A stretch of 64,000 nucleotides of DNA, taken from positions 1-64,000 of the forward strand of contig JAFGDS010000067.1 of NCBI GenBank assembly GCA_016931995.1. Direction: 5' to 3'. This document shows positions 18,399 to 27,309 of this stretch, in pieces. Positions within the stretch are counted from its first letter, which is position 1; each line of letters starts with the position of its first letter. The position numbers and the translations under genes were made by a program. Under the pieces are notes generated by a model. That model saw nothing but the letters and a program-made list of their open reading frames with translations. It ran no database searches and had not been told where the DNA came from. The stretch is from Pirellulales bacterium. GTDB taxonomy: Bacteria; Planctomycetota; Planctomycetia; Pirellulales; Thermoguttaceae.

Positions 18399-20012
18399 AT
18401 GCATCCACTACATGAACAACTCCAGAATCCGTTGACGCGAGGACGTGATACCCGCGATCGAACACGCCTCGCTTCAGCCTTCCCTGCTCTTCAGTCCTGC
18501 TCCGACCAGCACTTCCTTGCCCTCCGTTGCTACTTGAACCGTCGTCCCGAGAGGTTCTTCAACGAGACGGTCTACGAGACCTATCTCCGTTGGTTCCAGG
18601 AACGTGACAAGACACACGGCGAGGAGCTCAAGAAATACCTTTGTCGATCTGACGCCGAGATCAACCGTGCGCTGCTGTTCCTTCGCGAGATTAACTCTGA
18701 GGAGTGGCACGACGGGCCGCTCAAGACCATAGACGAATACGACTTTGTGCGGTTCATTGACAAGTGTGTTCATCCAACCTATCTACGCCTTGTTGAATCG
18801 GTTTTGACCGCGTTGACTCGGCCCGTCGCGTACTTTTCTCGACTCGAGCGCGGCAAAGGTACGGACGGACTTGACGTCTGGTCTGTGATGCATGAACTGG
18901 AACAGCCTCCAACGGATTGTCTCATCCAGCCCTACCGACACATCATTCGCAACGGCATCGCTCATGGCGGAATCACGTTCCTCCAGAATGAGATTCGTTA
19001 TCGGGATAATAAGGAGAATGAGGAGAAGTTCGACACCGCATCCGTCCTGCGCCTATTTGATGACCTCTTGGACACGTGTAACGGACTAGCTGCGGCACTC
19101 AAGGTGTTCTTCTTGGTTTCACGCCATCGAGGCTACATTCCACCCCGCGAGTTGCTCGTGGAGGAACTTCAAGAGGAGACCTTCACGCCATGGTGGACTA
19201 TCGAGGGTTGCGTGGAGTCGGAAATGGCTTGTAAACGCCAGCTGATTGTCTACGCACGACCGGATTCGCGGCACTACCAAAAAGTGCAGTGGTCGGCTAT
19301 TCAGTCGGGGATTCTGGCAGAATTGTTTGCGCCCGGGTACGACCGGTACTTCTTTTCCCTCCGCTCACGAAAGGCGTGGCCTGGCTGGGCGGCTTTCGAC
19401 GGAGAAAGGTTGCGCAACCTGCGTGAAGCCGGAGTTGATGACCTCTTACAGTATGGTGGGATTGTCGAAGACAATCTAGTCTTCTATGTCGCTCGGCCGG
19501 CGATGCCTGTGATCCTCGGCAAACTCGACACATTTGCCAAGAGCTTCCAAATTAACATGCCCATGGCCATTCAGCAGCTAAAGGAGAACTTGGGGATTCC
19601 CCGTATCGTTTGCAGAAATGCTTCCCTTCACCGCAACTCCTGGGGTGCAGTGCTAAAGGCTGATGTTGTAGTGGAAGACCTCCGCGATGAGACAGCAGTC
19701 AGTGTCATTCGTAAGCACCGGCGTCGTATCATCAGATCGGCGGTCAAGCACGCGCGCAGGGAGAATAGACGGAACGGAGCAGCCTATCTGCCTCTCGGCT
19801 ATGCTCATGTCGCCGTGTTCAGACGAGACTACCGTCGTCATCGCCTTTCAACATTTGGCCTTGGCAATGACTTGGTGTGCACCATCCGGTTTCAGCGGAT
19901 ACGCCGAATCAAGTCGCCAGACATTATGGGCTCCACAGTCGAGACCATGGGCAAATATCGCATCGCTTGGAACAAGGCGTGGCTGGAGACGAGCGGCAGG
20001 CAATTGGATTGA
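18399..20012 (+). CDS. Large unknown protein with a HEPN-like RX4H motif
   Basis: I do not recognise this 537-residue protein by family. It is clearly coding: its composition is balanced, its GC content is visibly lower than its neighbours and it spans 1.6 kb. Residues ~120-240 are helical and contain HIIRNGIAHGG, with R184-N-G-I-A-H189 matching the RX4-6H motif of HEPN ribonucleases found in toxins and phage-defence proteins. The C-terminal ~100 residues are very basic (RKHRRRIIRSAVKHARRENRR). No membrane segment or signal peptide is seen. It sits alone beside a tandem repeat array and a transposase element, which suggests acquisition by transfer. The ATG at 18399 begins the organised part; an upstream extension to 18252 looks non-coding. 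A defence or toxin role is inference. Confidence 0.72.
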   Translation: MHPLHEQLQNPLTRGRDTRDRTRLASAFPALQSCSDQHFLALRCYLNRRPERFFNETVYETYLRWFQERDKTHGEELKKYLCRSDAEINRALLFLREINSEEWHDGPLKTIDEYDFVRFIDKCVHPTYLRLVESVLTALTRPVAYFSRLERGKGTDGLDVWSVMHELEQPPTDCLIQPYRHIIRNGIAHGGITFLQNEIRYRDNKENEEKFDTASVLRLFDDLLDTCNGLAAALKVFFLVSRHRGYIPPRELLVEELQEETFTPWWTIEGCVESEMACKRQLIVYARPDSRHYQKVQWSAIQSGILAELFAPGYDRYFFSLRSRKAWPGWAAFDGERLRNLREAGVDDLLQYGGIVEDNLVFYVARPAMPVILGKLDTFAKSFQINMPMAIQQLKENLGIPRIVCRNASLHRNSWGAVLKADVVVEDLRDETAVSVIRKHRRRIIRSAVKHARRENRRNGAAYLPLGYAHVAVFRRDYRRHRLSTFGLGNDLVCTIRFQRIRRIKSPDIMGSTVETMGKYRIAWNKAWLETSGRQLD

Positions 20013-20104
20013 CTGTTTACGGTGGCTATAGAACGGATGGAGCGGATGTCGGTTCATGGCGCAACTCACCCAAAAATCATCATAGGCCGAAATTGGTGCC
20101 GCCG

Positions 20105-20255
20105 CTACACCCACCGCGGCGCGATGCGGTGCTCTTCGTCGAAGATGTCTTGGGGCAGGAGGCTCTCGAAGTCATCGAGGCGGCCGCCGTCGAGACAGCA
20201 GCGGACGATGTGGCGGCCCATAGGGTCCAGGTCTTTTTCGGGGACGGGGAATTCG
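20105..20255 (-). pseudogene. Possible 3' fragment of a coding gene
   Basis: On the minus strand about 50 codons read FPVPEKDLDPMGRHIVRCC and then GGRLDDFESLLPQDIFDEEH before a TAG at 20105. This looks like a real protein C-terminus, unlike the repetitive Pro-Asn-Ser-Phe sequence encoded by the tandem array just upstream. I read it as a gene tail cut off by the array and transposase element. The family is unknown. Confidence 0.3.
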
Positions 20256-20346
20256 GGGTAAGAATTCGGGGAAGAATTCGGGGAGAATTCGGGGAGAATT
20301 CGGGGAGAATTCGGGGAGAATTCGGGGAGAATTCGAGAATTCGGGG
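20250..20346. repeat. Tandem array of GAATTCGGGG units
   Basis: Nine units begin at 20250, 20262, 20274, 20285, 20296, 20307, 20318, 20329 (degenerate) and 20337. The first spacings are 12 nt and the next ones 11 nt, and each unit contains an EcoRI-type GAATTC. The last unit is part of the left terminal inverted repeat of the transposase element, so the array appears to have grown from that end. Confidence 0.85.
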
Positions 20347-21087
20347 GACACGAACCGATTATGGGCGTTTGAGCAACTTCGACGGACGACCTGCCTTTTG
20401 TGGGCGCAGGATACGACCTACGACTCGTTCCAGCCGATCCACAAACGTCGCGTTTCCCAACGGACAGCCGGTGCGAACGTGCTCTCGAAAATCCCGCAAC
20501 TCTTCTTCCCGAAGGGCACTGTCCAACAGTCCTCGCCAATTGGCCACCATTGCGAGCATGGGAGCCGCATGCGCCAATCGGTCGTCGCGGCCCGACAGGT
20601 GCGCTCTTGCACTGCTCCACGGCCAATCAGCGGTGTCAGGCACGAGCTTCGCCCGCACCGGGTTCAGTTCGACGTAGCGCGCGGCCACCAGCAGATACGG
20701 CTCGTCCATCACGAACGAGGTAAAACGCCCTTGCCACAGGCAGCCTCGTCACTGCTCGCGAAAATTGACCCGCCGCGTGTAACGTCGATGAGCCTCGCCG
20801 ATGGCCCTTGCCAGGCCGTCTTCCGACTGTGGAACCGCAATCAAATGGACGTGATTGGGCACGAGGCAGTACGCCCAAATCGCGACGCCGCGCTCCTTGC
20901 ACCAGTCGGCCATGAGTTCCACGTAGGCCGCGTAGTCTTCCTCGCAAAAAAACGTCTGCTGGCGACGATTGCCACGCTGCGTCCCATGATGCGGCATCCC
21001 CGGCACAACGAGTCTCGCTAACCTTGGCATTCCGGGAATCTATCGAATCTTACCCAAAATGTCAATATCGGCTCGTGTCCCCCGAAT
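20339..21087 (-). mobile_element. REP-associated transposase element with 20-bp inverted ends
   Basis: The left end ATTCGGGGGACACGAACCGA (20339-20358) and the right end (21068-21087) are inverted copies matching at 19 of 20 positions. Together they bracket exactly one transposase gene of the REP-associated tyrosine (Y1/HUH) family. The element is 749 bp. The left end merges with the GAATTCGGGG array, and the right end lies inside the 3' end of the serine hydrolase frame. With the transposase broken by a stop codon, the copy is probably immobile unless helped in trans. Confidence 0.75.
20359..21030 (-). pseudogene. REP-associated tyrosine transposase, TGA nonsense
   Basis: This Y1-type HUH transposase starts MPRLARLVVPGMPHHGTQRG and has the metal-binding HUH motif NHVHLI and the nucleophile region RRYTRRVNF. 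After FREQ the frame meets TGA (20749-20751) and then continues in the same frame with RGCLWQGRFTSFVMDEPYLL and the usual ELNPVRA segment through to 20359. In relatives the stop position is a Trp (the GW in REGWRG..WQGRF), so a single TGG-to-TGA change explains the break. No frameshift is needed. The two halves are 93 residues and about 130 codons. Confidence 0.82.
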
Positions 21088-22279
21088 GCCCCGAATGCTC
21101 ACGTGTCCCCCGCTTGCCCCCGCTTGCTCTGTTGACGCTCTGCGATTTCCGCTTAGACTGGCGGAGTCCCGGGCGCCGGTCACGCCCTTTGGGACGAACC
21201 GTGACCGAGGGGATGAGATAGTCGCGGACGAAGATCTCGTGGATTGCCGGCTCCGTTTCCGTGCCGTCGCGAGCAGTGTTCGTGGTCATAACGAAGACGA
21301 TCTTGAGGCTCGGGATGACGTAGACGACTTGGCCGCCCCATCCCCAGGCTTGCCACACGCGCTGGCCGGCGAGCACGTCCGTCCACCAGCACAGCCCGTA
21401 GTCGTGGCCGTAGTCGACCAGCGACGCGGTGACGGCCCAGGTGGGGAGGACCTGCGCGCCATTTCGGCTCTTGCCGTCGTTGAGATAGAGCAGGCCGAAG
21501 GCGGCCAGTTCGCGAGCGGTCAGGTATACATTGCAACCGCCGCTGGAGATACCCTCGGGATCGGCGCCCCAGTGTTCGGCCTCCGCGCCGATGCCGTCGA
21601 GGATCGTCCGCCGCGCATACTCCGCGGTGGTCAGGCCGGTGACTTTGTGGAGCACGGCCGAGAGCAGATGGGTGTTGCCGGTCGAATAGTTGAACACCTC
21701 GCCGGGCGCGACGGGCGTATTCTCCTCGTCCGCGGTGGCCATGCCCCGGTCCAAGACGGCTTGGACCCATCCCGGGCTGTCGCCGATCTCGTACTCCGTG
21801 TCGTCCTCGGCCCAATCCAAGCCCGAGGTCATCGTCATGAGGTGCTTGACGGTGATCCGCCGTCGCGGATCGTCGGAGGGGTATTTGGCGAAGTACTGAG
21901 GGATGACTTTGCAGATGGGCGTGTCGAGGCTTTCGATGAGCCCATCTTCGACGGCGCGACAGGCGAGCGCGGCCACGATGCTTTTGCTCGCCGAGTGGAC
22001 ATTGGACGCACTGGCCTGGGTGGCGCCGCGGTAGTAGCTTTCGTGGACGATCACGCCGTTGCGAATCACGATGACTCCCAGCGTCCGGCGATCGGCCTTG
22101 AGCCGACCGACGCCGCGCGAGAGCGTGACGGCATTCATGCCCTGCGACGGGGGCGTCCCCCGGACCCAGGGGCCCGTCCCGTCCGCCGGGTCGGTGTAGA
22201 TCGGGTTGCTTTCATACCAATTGGCCGCCACCGGCACGGCCAGAGCGGGCAACAGCAGCATCCCAACGGAGATGCGCAT
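21062..22279 (-). CDS. Exported beta-lactamase-fold serine hydrolase
   Basis: This penicillin-binding/beta-lactamase-family (class C-like) serine hydrolase has an N-terminal signal peptide (MRISVGMLLLPALAVPVAA). The catalytic SxxK motif is S-A-S-K in NVHSASKSIVAAL (~residue 97), the YxN-like motif is FNYSTGN, and the third motif region is WGWGGQ. Such enzymes are esterases, D-aminopeptidases or peptidases. The last ~30 residues (Lys/Arg/Ser-rich, then HSGHSGDTSRY) are not family-like, and their codons run into the right inverted end of the transposase element, so the native C-terminus has probably been replaced. It lies downstream of the predicted poly-beta-lysine locus in the same direction; a role in product trimming or immunity is speculative. 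Confidence 0.82.
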   Translation of the reverse strand: MRISVGMLLLPALAVPVAANWYESNPIYTDPADGTGPWVRGTPPSQGMNAVTLSRGVGRLKADRRTLGVIVIRNGVIVHESYYRGATQASASNVHSASKSIVAALACRAVEDGLIESLDTPICKVIPQYFAKYPSDDPRRRITVKHLMTMTSGLDWAEDDTEYEIGDSPGWVQAVLDRGMATADEENTPVAPGEVFNYSTGNTHLLSAVLHKVTGLTTAEYARRTILDGIGAEAEHWGADPEGISSGGCNVYLTARELAAFGLLYLNDGKSRNGAQVLPTWAVTASLVDYGHDYGLCWWTDVLAGQRVWQAWGWGGQVVYVIPSLKIVFVMTTNTARDGTETEPAIHEIFVRDYLIPSVTVRPKGRDRRPGLRQSKRKSQSVNRASGGKRGTREHSGHSGDTSRY

Positions 22280-22435
22280 CGCCCGTCCTCCCCTGCTCGA
22301 ACCGAATTCCTCTGGTCAATTGGCCGCCGTATCCTTCGCCTCGTCCGGCGGACGGCCCGACCTTGACGAATTCCTCGAAAGAAGTCAAGAGTCGTAGACT
22401 TGGGGAGTTGGGTTTCATCTTCGCTGCCGGCAAGA

Positions 22436-22810
22436 TCACACTGGCCCGTCGTCTGGCCGCGGCAATGAAGTGACCGTGGCAGGCGTCTTGCTCGCGCTCT
22501 CGGCTCTCTTGGTTTTTGGGACGGGCAGCGGCTCGACGCGGTCCCAATCATCCGGGATGAACGGGTTGCCCCACCATTGGGCGTTGTACGCCTGCATGGA
22601 GCGAATTCGCTGGTTCCACTGCGTTGCCTGGCCAACGACGTCCTCCGACGACTCGCCGGAAAGGTTTCCGATGTCGGATCGAAGTTGTTCGATCGCTGGA
22701 CCGGCGCCGACGAACGCAATGTCGTAGCTGATCCGGACGACCGCCGCCGGCACGCACAACAGACCGATGGCCACGGCCACGGCCAAAAGGTTTCGCATCG
22801 TATCGCGCAT
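22436..22810 (-). CDS. Small membrane-anchored protein, unknown
   Basis: The protein is 124 residues. An N-terminal hydrophobic segment (~5-27, LLAVAVAIGLLCVPAAVV) acts as an anchor or uncleaved signal. It is followed by a charged outer domain with WNQRIRSMQAYNAQWWGNPF and PDDWDRVEPLPVP, and a Pro/Ser/Thr-rich tail. No family is recognised. It follows the 133-residue exported protein by 46 nt on the same strand and may belong to the same transcript as the synthetase locus. The Shine-Dalgarno is weak. Confidence 0.6.
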   Translation of the reverse strand: MRDTMRNLLAVAVAIGLLCVPAAVVRISYDIAFVGAGPAIEQLRSDIGNLSGESSEDVVGQATQWNQRIRSMQAYNAQWWGNPFIPDDWDRVEPLPVPKTKRAESASKTPATVTSLPRPDDGPV

Positions 22811-22856
22811 GGGTTTGACCTGGCTGAATGTCGTGTTTGAGTGTGGGGAGAGGAGC

Positions 22857-23258
22857 CTATTGGACTTCGAGGGGATCTCGCTTCTTAAGTTCGATCGACA
22901 GGATGTTCTTCTGCGGGATCAGGATGACGCCCCAGTCGTGCTCGTCCTCGCATTCGAGATATCGCGGCTGATCGCTTGCCAGACCGCTTTCCTCGCTGCC
23001 TTCGGCGTCGTTTTCAATGCGGAGGTTGGACAGGCGGATGAACGTGCGGTCGCACTTGCCCAACTCGATCTCGTCGAGCACCTTCTTCTCGATGGTGCCG
23101 ATCAGATAGTCATTTGTTTCTTGGTTCGGCATGTGCACGCTCACGCCGACCCACACGACTTCGCGGGATTCCGTGTCCTGATCTTGCGCCTGAAGACGAC
23201 CCGCGGTCATCAGCCCGGCGATCCCAATACCCAACGCACAAAGCAAAATCCGAGACAT
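22857..23258 (-). CDS. Small exported protein, unknown
   Basis: The 133-residue protein has a Sec signal peptide (MSRILLCALGIGIAGLMTAG, cleavage near LQAQ). The mature part is acidic (DQDTESREVVWVGV, then an ENDAEGSEESG stretch) and ends with an ordered segment, DWGVILIPQKNILSIELKK. GAGGAG lies 8 nt before the ATG. It starts 85 nt after the synthetase stop, so it could be the fourth gene of that transcript. An acidic exported protein beside a predicted polycation locus could bind the product, but this is a guess. Confidence 0.65.
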   Translation of the reverse strand: MSRILLCALGIGIAGLMTAGRLQAQDQDTESREVVWVGVSVHMPNQETNDYLIGTIEKKVLDEIELGKCDRTFIRLSNLRIENDAEGSEESGLASDQPRYLECEDEHDWGVILIPQKNILSIELKKRDPLEVQ

Positions 23259-23343
23259 GTGAATACTCCTCGAGAAAAAGGGAACGTGATTGAAAACCCG
23301 TTTGAGATGGAACGTGGTCCCGCCGCCGGGCCCACGCGATCGC

Positions 23344-26300
23344 CTACGACTCCTGAGTACCCGAGATCGCGCTGGTGGGAATTCCGAGCCAGCGGGTGGA
23401 CGCGGGAAGTGTCTCGCCCTTCATCAGCAGGGACAACGGGCCCACCGACGCGCCTTGTTTCATCTCCGTGTCATAGAGCACCACGGACATGTTGCCGATG
23501 GAACACTCATCGCCAATCCGCAAGTACGAGGATTTCATGATCCGGTCCTCGAAGAGGTGGTTCTGAACGACGGCGCCCAGATTAAGCGCGGCGTAATCGC
23601 CGATATCCACCAGATCGAACTCGGAGAATAGGGCCGTCTCGAGGAACACCCGCTTGCCGATCTTGCACCCCATCAGCCGGAGATACCAGTTGATGAAAGG
23701 GGTCCCCATCAGCGGCGCCAATGCCGGCGTGGCGACGGTCTCGTAGGCGCCGTTGATGACCTCATTCCACCACACGTACGTGCACCAAAGCGGCTTGATG
23801 ACCGGCTTGAACGGAGCCATCAGGAGCCGCTTCAAGGCCACGACGCACAACGCGACACCCAACGCGACGGCCAGCGCAACGGGCGGCGTGAAGATCACCG
23901 TCACCCAAAGCGGCAAGATGGAATACGAAAACGCCAGAAGGAAGACGAAGGCGACCGACGCCGCGGCCAGGATATAGTACGGAATCAGTATCCGCAGCGC
24001 GTCGATCAGGAACCGGAGAACGTAGAGCCTTACGGTTGGACGGTACGTCTGGGCGTCCTTGAAGCCTTCGACCTTCTTCCGATGCGGCAGCCGGAACGAC
24101 GGCGAGCCGAGCCACTCGGTGCCGTCCGGCGTCCTGGAGGAATCGGCGGGCGGGGCCGAGAGCACGCCCAAAAGACAGTTGTCGCCCAGACTGGATCCCA
24201 GCGGGAGGATCGCATTGTTGCCCACGAAACTCCGCCGCCCGATCCGGTTGCTGTTGAATTGCGCATGGCCGCGGAAGAAGTGCCGTCCGCCGATCATCGA
24301 GCCGTCGGCAAAGAAACTCTCGTCCTCAATGACGATCAGGTCGGGCGTGACCTGAGTGACGGTGGAGATTTCCGCCCGAACCCCGATCTTGGCTCCCAAC
24401 AGCCGAAGCCACGTCGGGAGATAGATCGTCGTGTACAGCGGGTGCAACAGCGCGCGGCTGGTGGACAACAGCACGTCCACCATCCACTTACGCAGGAACA
24501 GGACGCTCTCGACCGGATAGACGCCAGGCCGCATACGACCCAGAATCAGGGCCTTAAGAGCCGCGACGCACAGGCAATACCAGACAATGCCGACGGGCAC
24601 GGCCACGGTCATCGACGCGATTGCCCAAAGCGTGCCCCCGAGAAACATGGGAAACGCCATGATGATCAGGGAGGGAACCATCGTGACCAGCAAGGCGATT
24701 TCCAGTACCCCAAGCAGCAAAACGTGGATCAGACCGAAGAGGAAGGGATGCCTGCGCGCAGCCTGCGCATCGGTGACTTCCGCAATTCCGACTTTGGCCG
24801 GCTTTGCCGGGGAACCCCGGCGAGCCTCGCCGGGTGGAATGAACCCGCCGTCGGGCAGCAGCGAGAGATCGTCCAGCCGCGCGTCGTCCCCCATCCGCGT
24901 GTCCAGACCCAAGTTGCTGTGGATTCCCACGAAGCAGCGACTGCCGATCTCGACCGTGCCGAGAATCAGCATTCCATCTTCCACGCGGTAGCCCAGCAGT
25001 TGCGTTTCCGAACCGATGCACGAATCCTCGCCGATGGTCACCAGGTCGAACGCAAAGCACAAGGCCGTGTCGAGAATGCAGTTGCGTCCGACCTTCGCGC
25101 CCATGAGCCGGTAGTAGAGACTCATGACCGGCGTGCCGGCCAGGATGCCCATGCCGCTGAGAGCCTGGATCCGCGTTGCAAGCCACCAACGAAAGTAGTA
25201 CAAGCCCCAAAGAGGGTACCTGCCCGACTTGTACTTTCCGATGATCAACCATTTGAATACGATGCTGGTCGCGAGCATCGCCGGAAACGTCCCAAAGGTC
25301 AGCATCGAGACGATGGCGATGGCCGGTTCCACCGCGAGGTTGCCCTGCACCAAGGCGAAGACAATGCCCATCAGAATGACGACGGGCAACGTAACGAATC
25401 CGTGGATCAACAGCAGGGAAAGCGCCTGCATCGCCACGCACGCCCAGCGCGCCAGCACGGGCACGCTCTGGAAGACCTCTCGGCTGGTTGGCCGTTCGCA
25501 GCGGTTCTGAACCCCGTCTTCCTCGTCGGCGCGCTCTTCGTCCGACGAGGCGACGTGCTCGGCGAGTTTTCGGATCGTGGTGTGTTCGTAGACGTCGCGG
25601 ATGGCGACCTCGACACCCGACTTCGCCCGCAGACGTGAGACCACCTGCGCGGCAAGCAACGAGTAGCCACCCAGATCGAGGAAGAAGTCGTCGTCGATCG
25701 AAATCGGCGACACGTCGAGGACCTCCTCCCACACGTCGGCGATCTTGCGCTGGACGTCGGTAACGGGGCGGACGATGTCGCGCCGGGCGCGCACGAGGGG
25801 AACGACCGGCTCCGGCAGGCGGTTTCGATCAATCTTTCCGCTGGTCAGCGACGGCAGCCTCGCGATCGAGTCGAGGTACGCCGGAACCATGTAGGCGGGC
25901 AGCCGGGCGTGGAGCAGCTCGTAGACGCCGTCCTGCTCGAACGGCCGCGTCGCGTCCTTGGGCACCACGTACGCGGCCAGGTCCTGGGCGCCGTCGCGAT
26001 CGACCACCTTGACCGCCGCCGCGCGGACCCTCGGATGCTCCATGAGGACCGCCTCGATTTCCGACAACTCGACGCGATATCCGCGGACTTTGACCTGGCT
26101 GTCGATTCGTCCGAGGAACTCGAGCTCCCCGCGCTCGTTCTCGCGGACCAGGTCGCCCGTCCGATAGAGCCGCGGCGAGCTGGACAAATCGCCGAACGGA
26201 TTGGCGATGAACTGTTTGGACGTCAACTCCGGTTGTTTGAAGTAGCCGCGCGCAACGCCCGCTCCGCCGACGAACAGCTCGCCGGGCTCTCCGCGCGAAA

Positions 26301-27309
26301 CCGGTCGAAGATTCTCGTCGAGGACGTGCGTCTCGTAGTCCGGCAACGGCCTGCCGATCGTCACCGGCCTGCCCGGCGCGCACTCGGCCGCCGTGGAGTT
26401 CACCGTGGCCTCGGTCGGACCGTAGACGTTGAGCATGCGACGCGCGGGGGTGGCCCACTTCGAGACAAGCTCCGGAGGGCAGGGCTCCGCGCTGACCACC
26501 AAAAGGCGCACGCTCGGCAAGTCCTCCTCGATCATCGACAAGAAGGTCGGAACCGTGGAAAGGTACGTGACGCGTTGGCGGGTTAATAGTCGGGCGACCT
26601 CGTTTCCGAACCGAACCACTTCGCCCGTGCCAACCACCAGCGCCGCGCCGTTGGAGAAGGCCATCCAGATCTCTTCCACCGAGCCGTCGAACGCCAACGA
26701 GAAACCTTGATAGACGCGGTCCGTGTGGTCCATCCGGCAGACGGCGTTGAACGCCGCCGCGAACCGAACGGCGTTTCGGTGCTCCGTCATCACGCCCTTG
26801 GGGCGTCCCGTGGTCCCGGACGTGAAGATGACGTAGCACAGATCGTCGGGCGACACGCCGGACTGCCCGCGCGAGAGGCGCGCCGTCGACTGCCGGCCAA
26901 TTTCCTCGGCGTCCGCGTCGAGCGCGACGATCCGGCCCGAGAAAACGGCCGACGCCTTGGCCGCCATCGCCTGTTCGGTCAGGAGCACGTCGGCTTCGGC
27001 CTCGTCAAGGATGTGCCGCATGCGTTCGGACGGGTATTCCGGATCGAGCGGGACGTACGCGGCGCCCGCCTTCAGACACGCAAGCAGCGCGATGATCGGC
27101 CGTGCCGATCGCTGGAAGTAGACGCCGACAAATGACCCCGGTCCGACGCCGCGCGCGCGCAGATAATGCGCCAACTGGTTTGCCCGGCGTTCCACTTCTT
27201 CATACGAGTAGGTGTCGTCCCCGCAGACCAGGGCCGGGTCGCGGGGCCGAAGATCGACCTGTGCCTCGAAGAGTTCGTGGAGGCATTGTGTGTCCAGTGA
27301 CACCGTCAC
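23344..27309 (-). CDS. Pls-type nonribosomal peptide synthetase (A-T-membrane/LbH)
   Basis: The 1321-residue protein matches the epsilon-poly-L-lysine synthetase (Pls/PosA) plan. The adenylation domain (~1-495) has A3 FTSGTTGRPKGVM, A5 NVYGPTEAT and A10 TSGKIDRNRLP. The carrier domain (~515-585) has phosphopantetheine site Ser550 in DLGGYSLLAA. The C-terminal ~700 residues have three membrane blocks alternating with three left-handed beta-helix modules (hexapeptides such as GRNCILDTALCFAFDLVTIG). There is no ordinary condensation (HHxxxDG) or thioesterase domain, as in Pls, where the C-terminal modules polymerise the monomer. Manual alignment to the PheA pocket gives D208, G209, E212, S251, V271, S273, V295, V303, N304 plus Lys; Asp with Glu at the third position suits a basic amino acid. 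The GTG at 27309 overlaps the kamA stop by 4 nt (GTGA). A GTG one codon upstream is an alternative. Confidence 0.9.
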   Translation of the reverse strand: MTVSLDTQCLHELFEAQVDLRPRDPALVCGDDTYSYEEVERRANQLAHYLRARGVGPGSFVGVYFQRSARPIIALLACLKAGAAYVPLDPEYPSERMRHILDEAEADVLLTEQAMAAKASAVFSGRIVALDADAEEIGRQSTARLSRGQSGVSPDDLCYVIFTSGTTGRPKGVMTEHRNAVRFAAAFNAVCRMDHTDRVYQGFSLAFDGSVEEIWMAFSNGAALVVGTGEVVRFGNEVARLLTRQRVTYLSTVPTFLSMIEEDLPSVRLLVVSAEPCPPELVSKWATPARRMLNVYGPTEATVNSTAAECAPGRPVTIGRPLPDYETHVLDENLRPVSRGEPGELFVGGAGVARGYFKQPELTSKQFIANPFGDLSSSPRLYRTGDLVRENERGELEFLGRIDSQVKVRGYRVELSEIEAVLMEHPRVRAAAVKVVDRDGAQDLAAYVVPKDATRPFEQDGVYELLHARLPAYMVPAYLDSIARLPSLTSGKIDRNRLPEPVVPLVRARRDIVRPVTDVQRKIADVWEEVLDVSPISIDDDFFLDLGGYSLLAAQVVSRLRAKSGVEVAIRDVYEHTTIRKLAEHVASSDEERADEEDGVQNRCERPTSREVFQSVPVLARWACVAMQALSLLLIHGFVTLPVVILMGIVFALVQGNLAVEPAIAIVSMLTFGTFPAMLATSIVFKWLIIGKYKSGRYPLWGLYYFRWWLATRIQALSGMGILAGTPVMSLYYRLMGAKVGRNCILDTALCFAFDLVTIGEDSCIGSETQLLGYRVEDGMLILGTVEIGSRCFVGIHSNLGLDTRMGDDARLDDLSLLPDGGFIPPGEARRGSPAKPAKVGIAEVTDAQAARRHPFLFGLIHVLLLGVLEIALLVTMVPSLIIMAFPMFLGGTLWAIASMTVAVPVGIVWYCLCVAALKALILGRMRPGVYPVESVLFLRKWMVDVLLSTSRALLHPLYTTIYLPTWLRLLGAKIGVRAEISTVTQVTPDLIVIEDESFFADGSMIGGRHFFRGHAQFNSNRIGRRSFVGNNAILPLGSSLGDNCLLGVLSAPPADSSRTPDGTEWLGSPSFRLPHRKKVEGFKDAQTYRPTVRLYVLRFLIDALRILIPYYILAAASVAFVFLLAFSYSILPLWVTVIFTPPVALAVALGVALCVVALKRLLMAPFKPVIKPLWCTYVWWNEVINGAYETVATPALAPLMGTPFINWYLRLMGCKIGKRVFLETALFSEFDLVDIGDYAALNLGAVVQNHLFEDRIMKSSYLRIGDECSIGNMSVVLYDTEMKQGASVGPLSLLMKGETLPASTRWLGIPTSAISGTQES

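Noticed and set aside
20250-20346. Possible CRISPR array
   Set aside because: Units are 11-12 nt with no unique spacers and no cas genes nearby; it is a simple tandem repeat.
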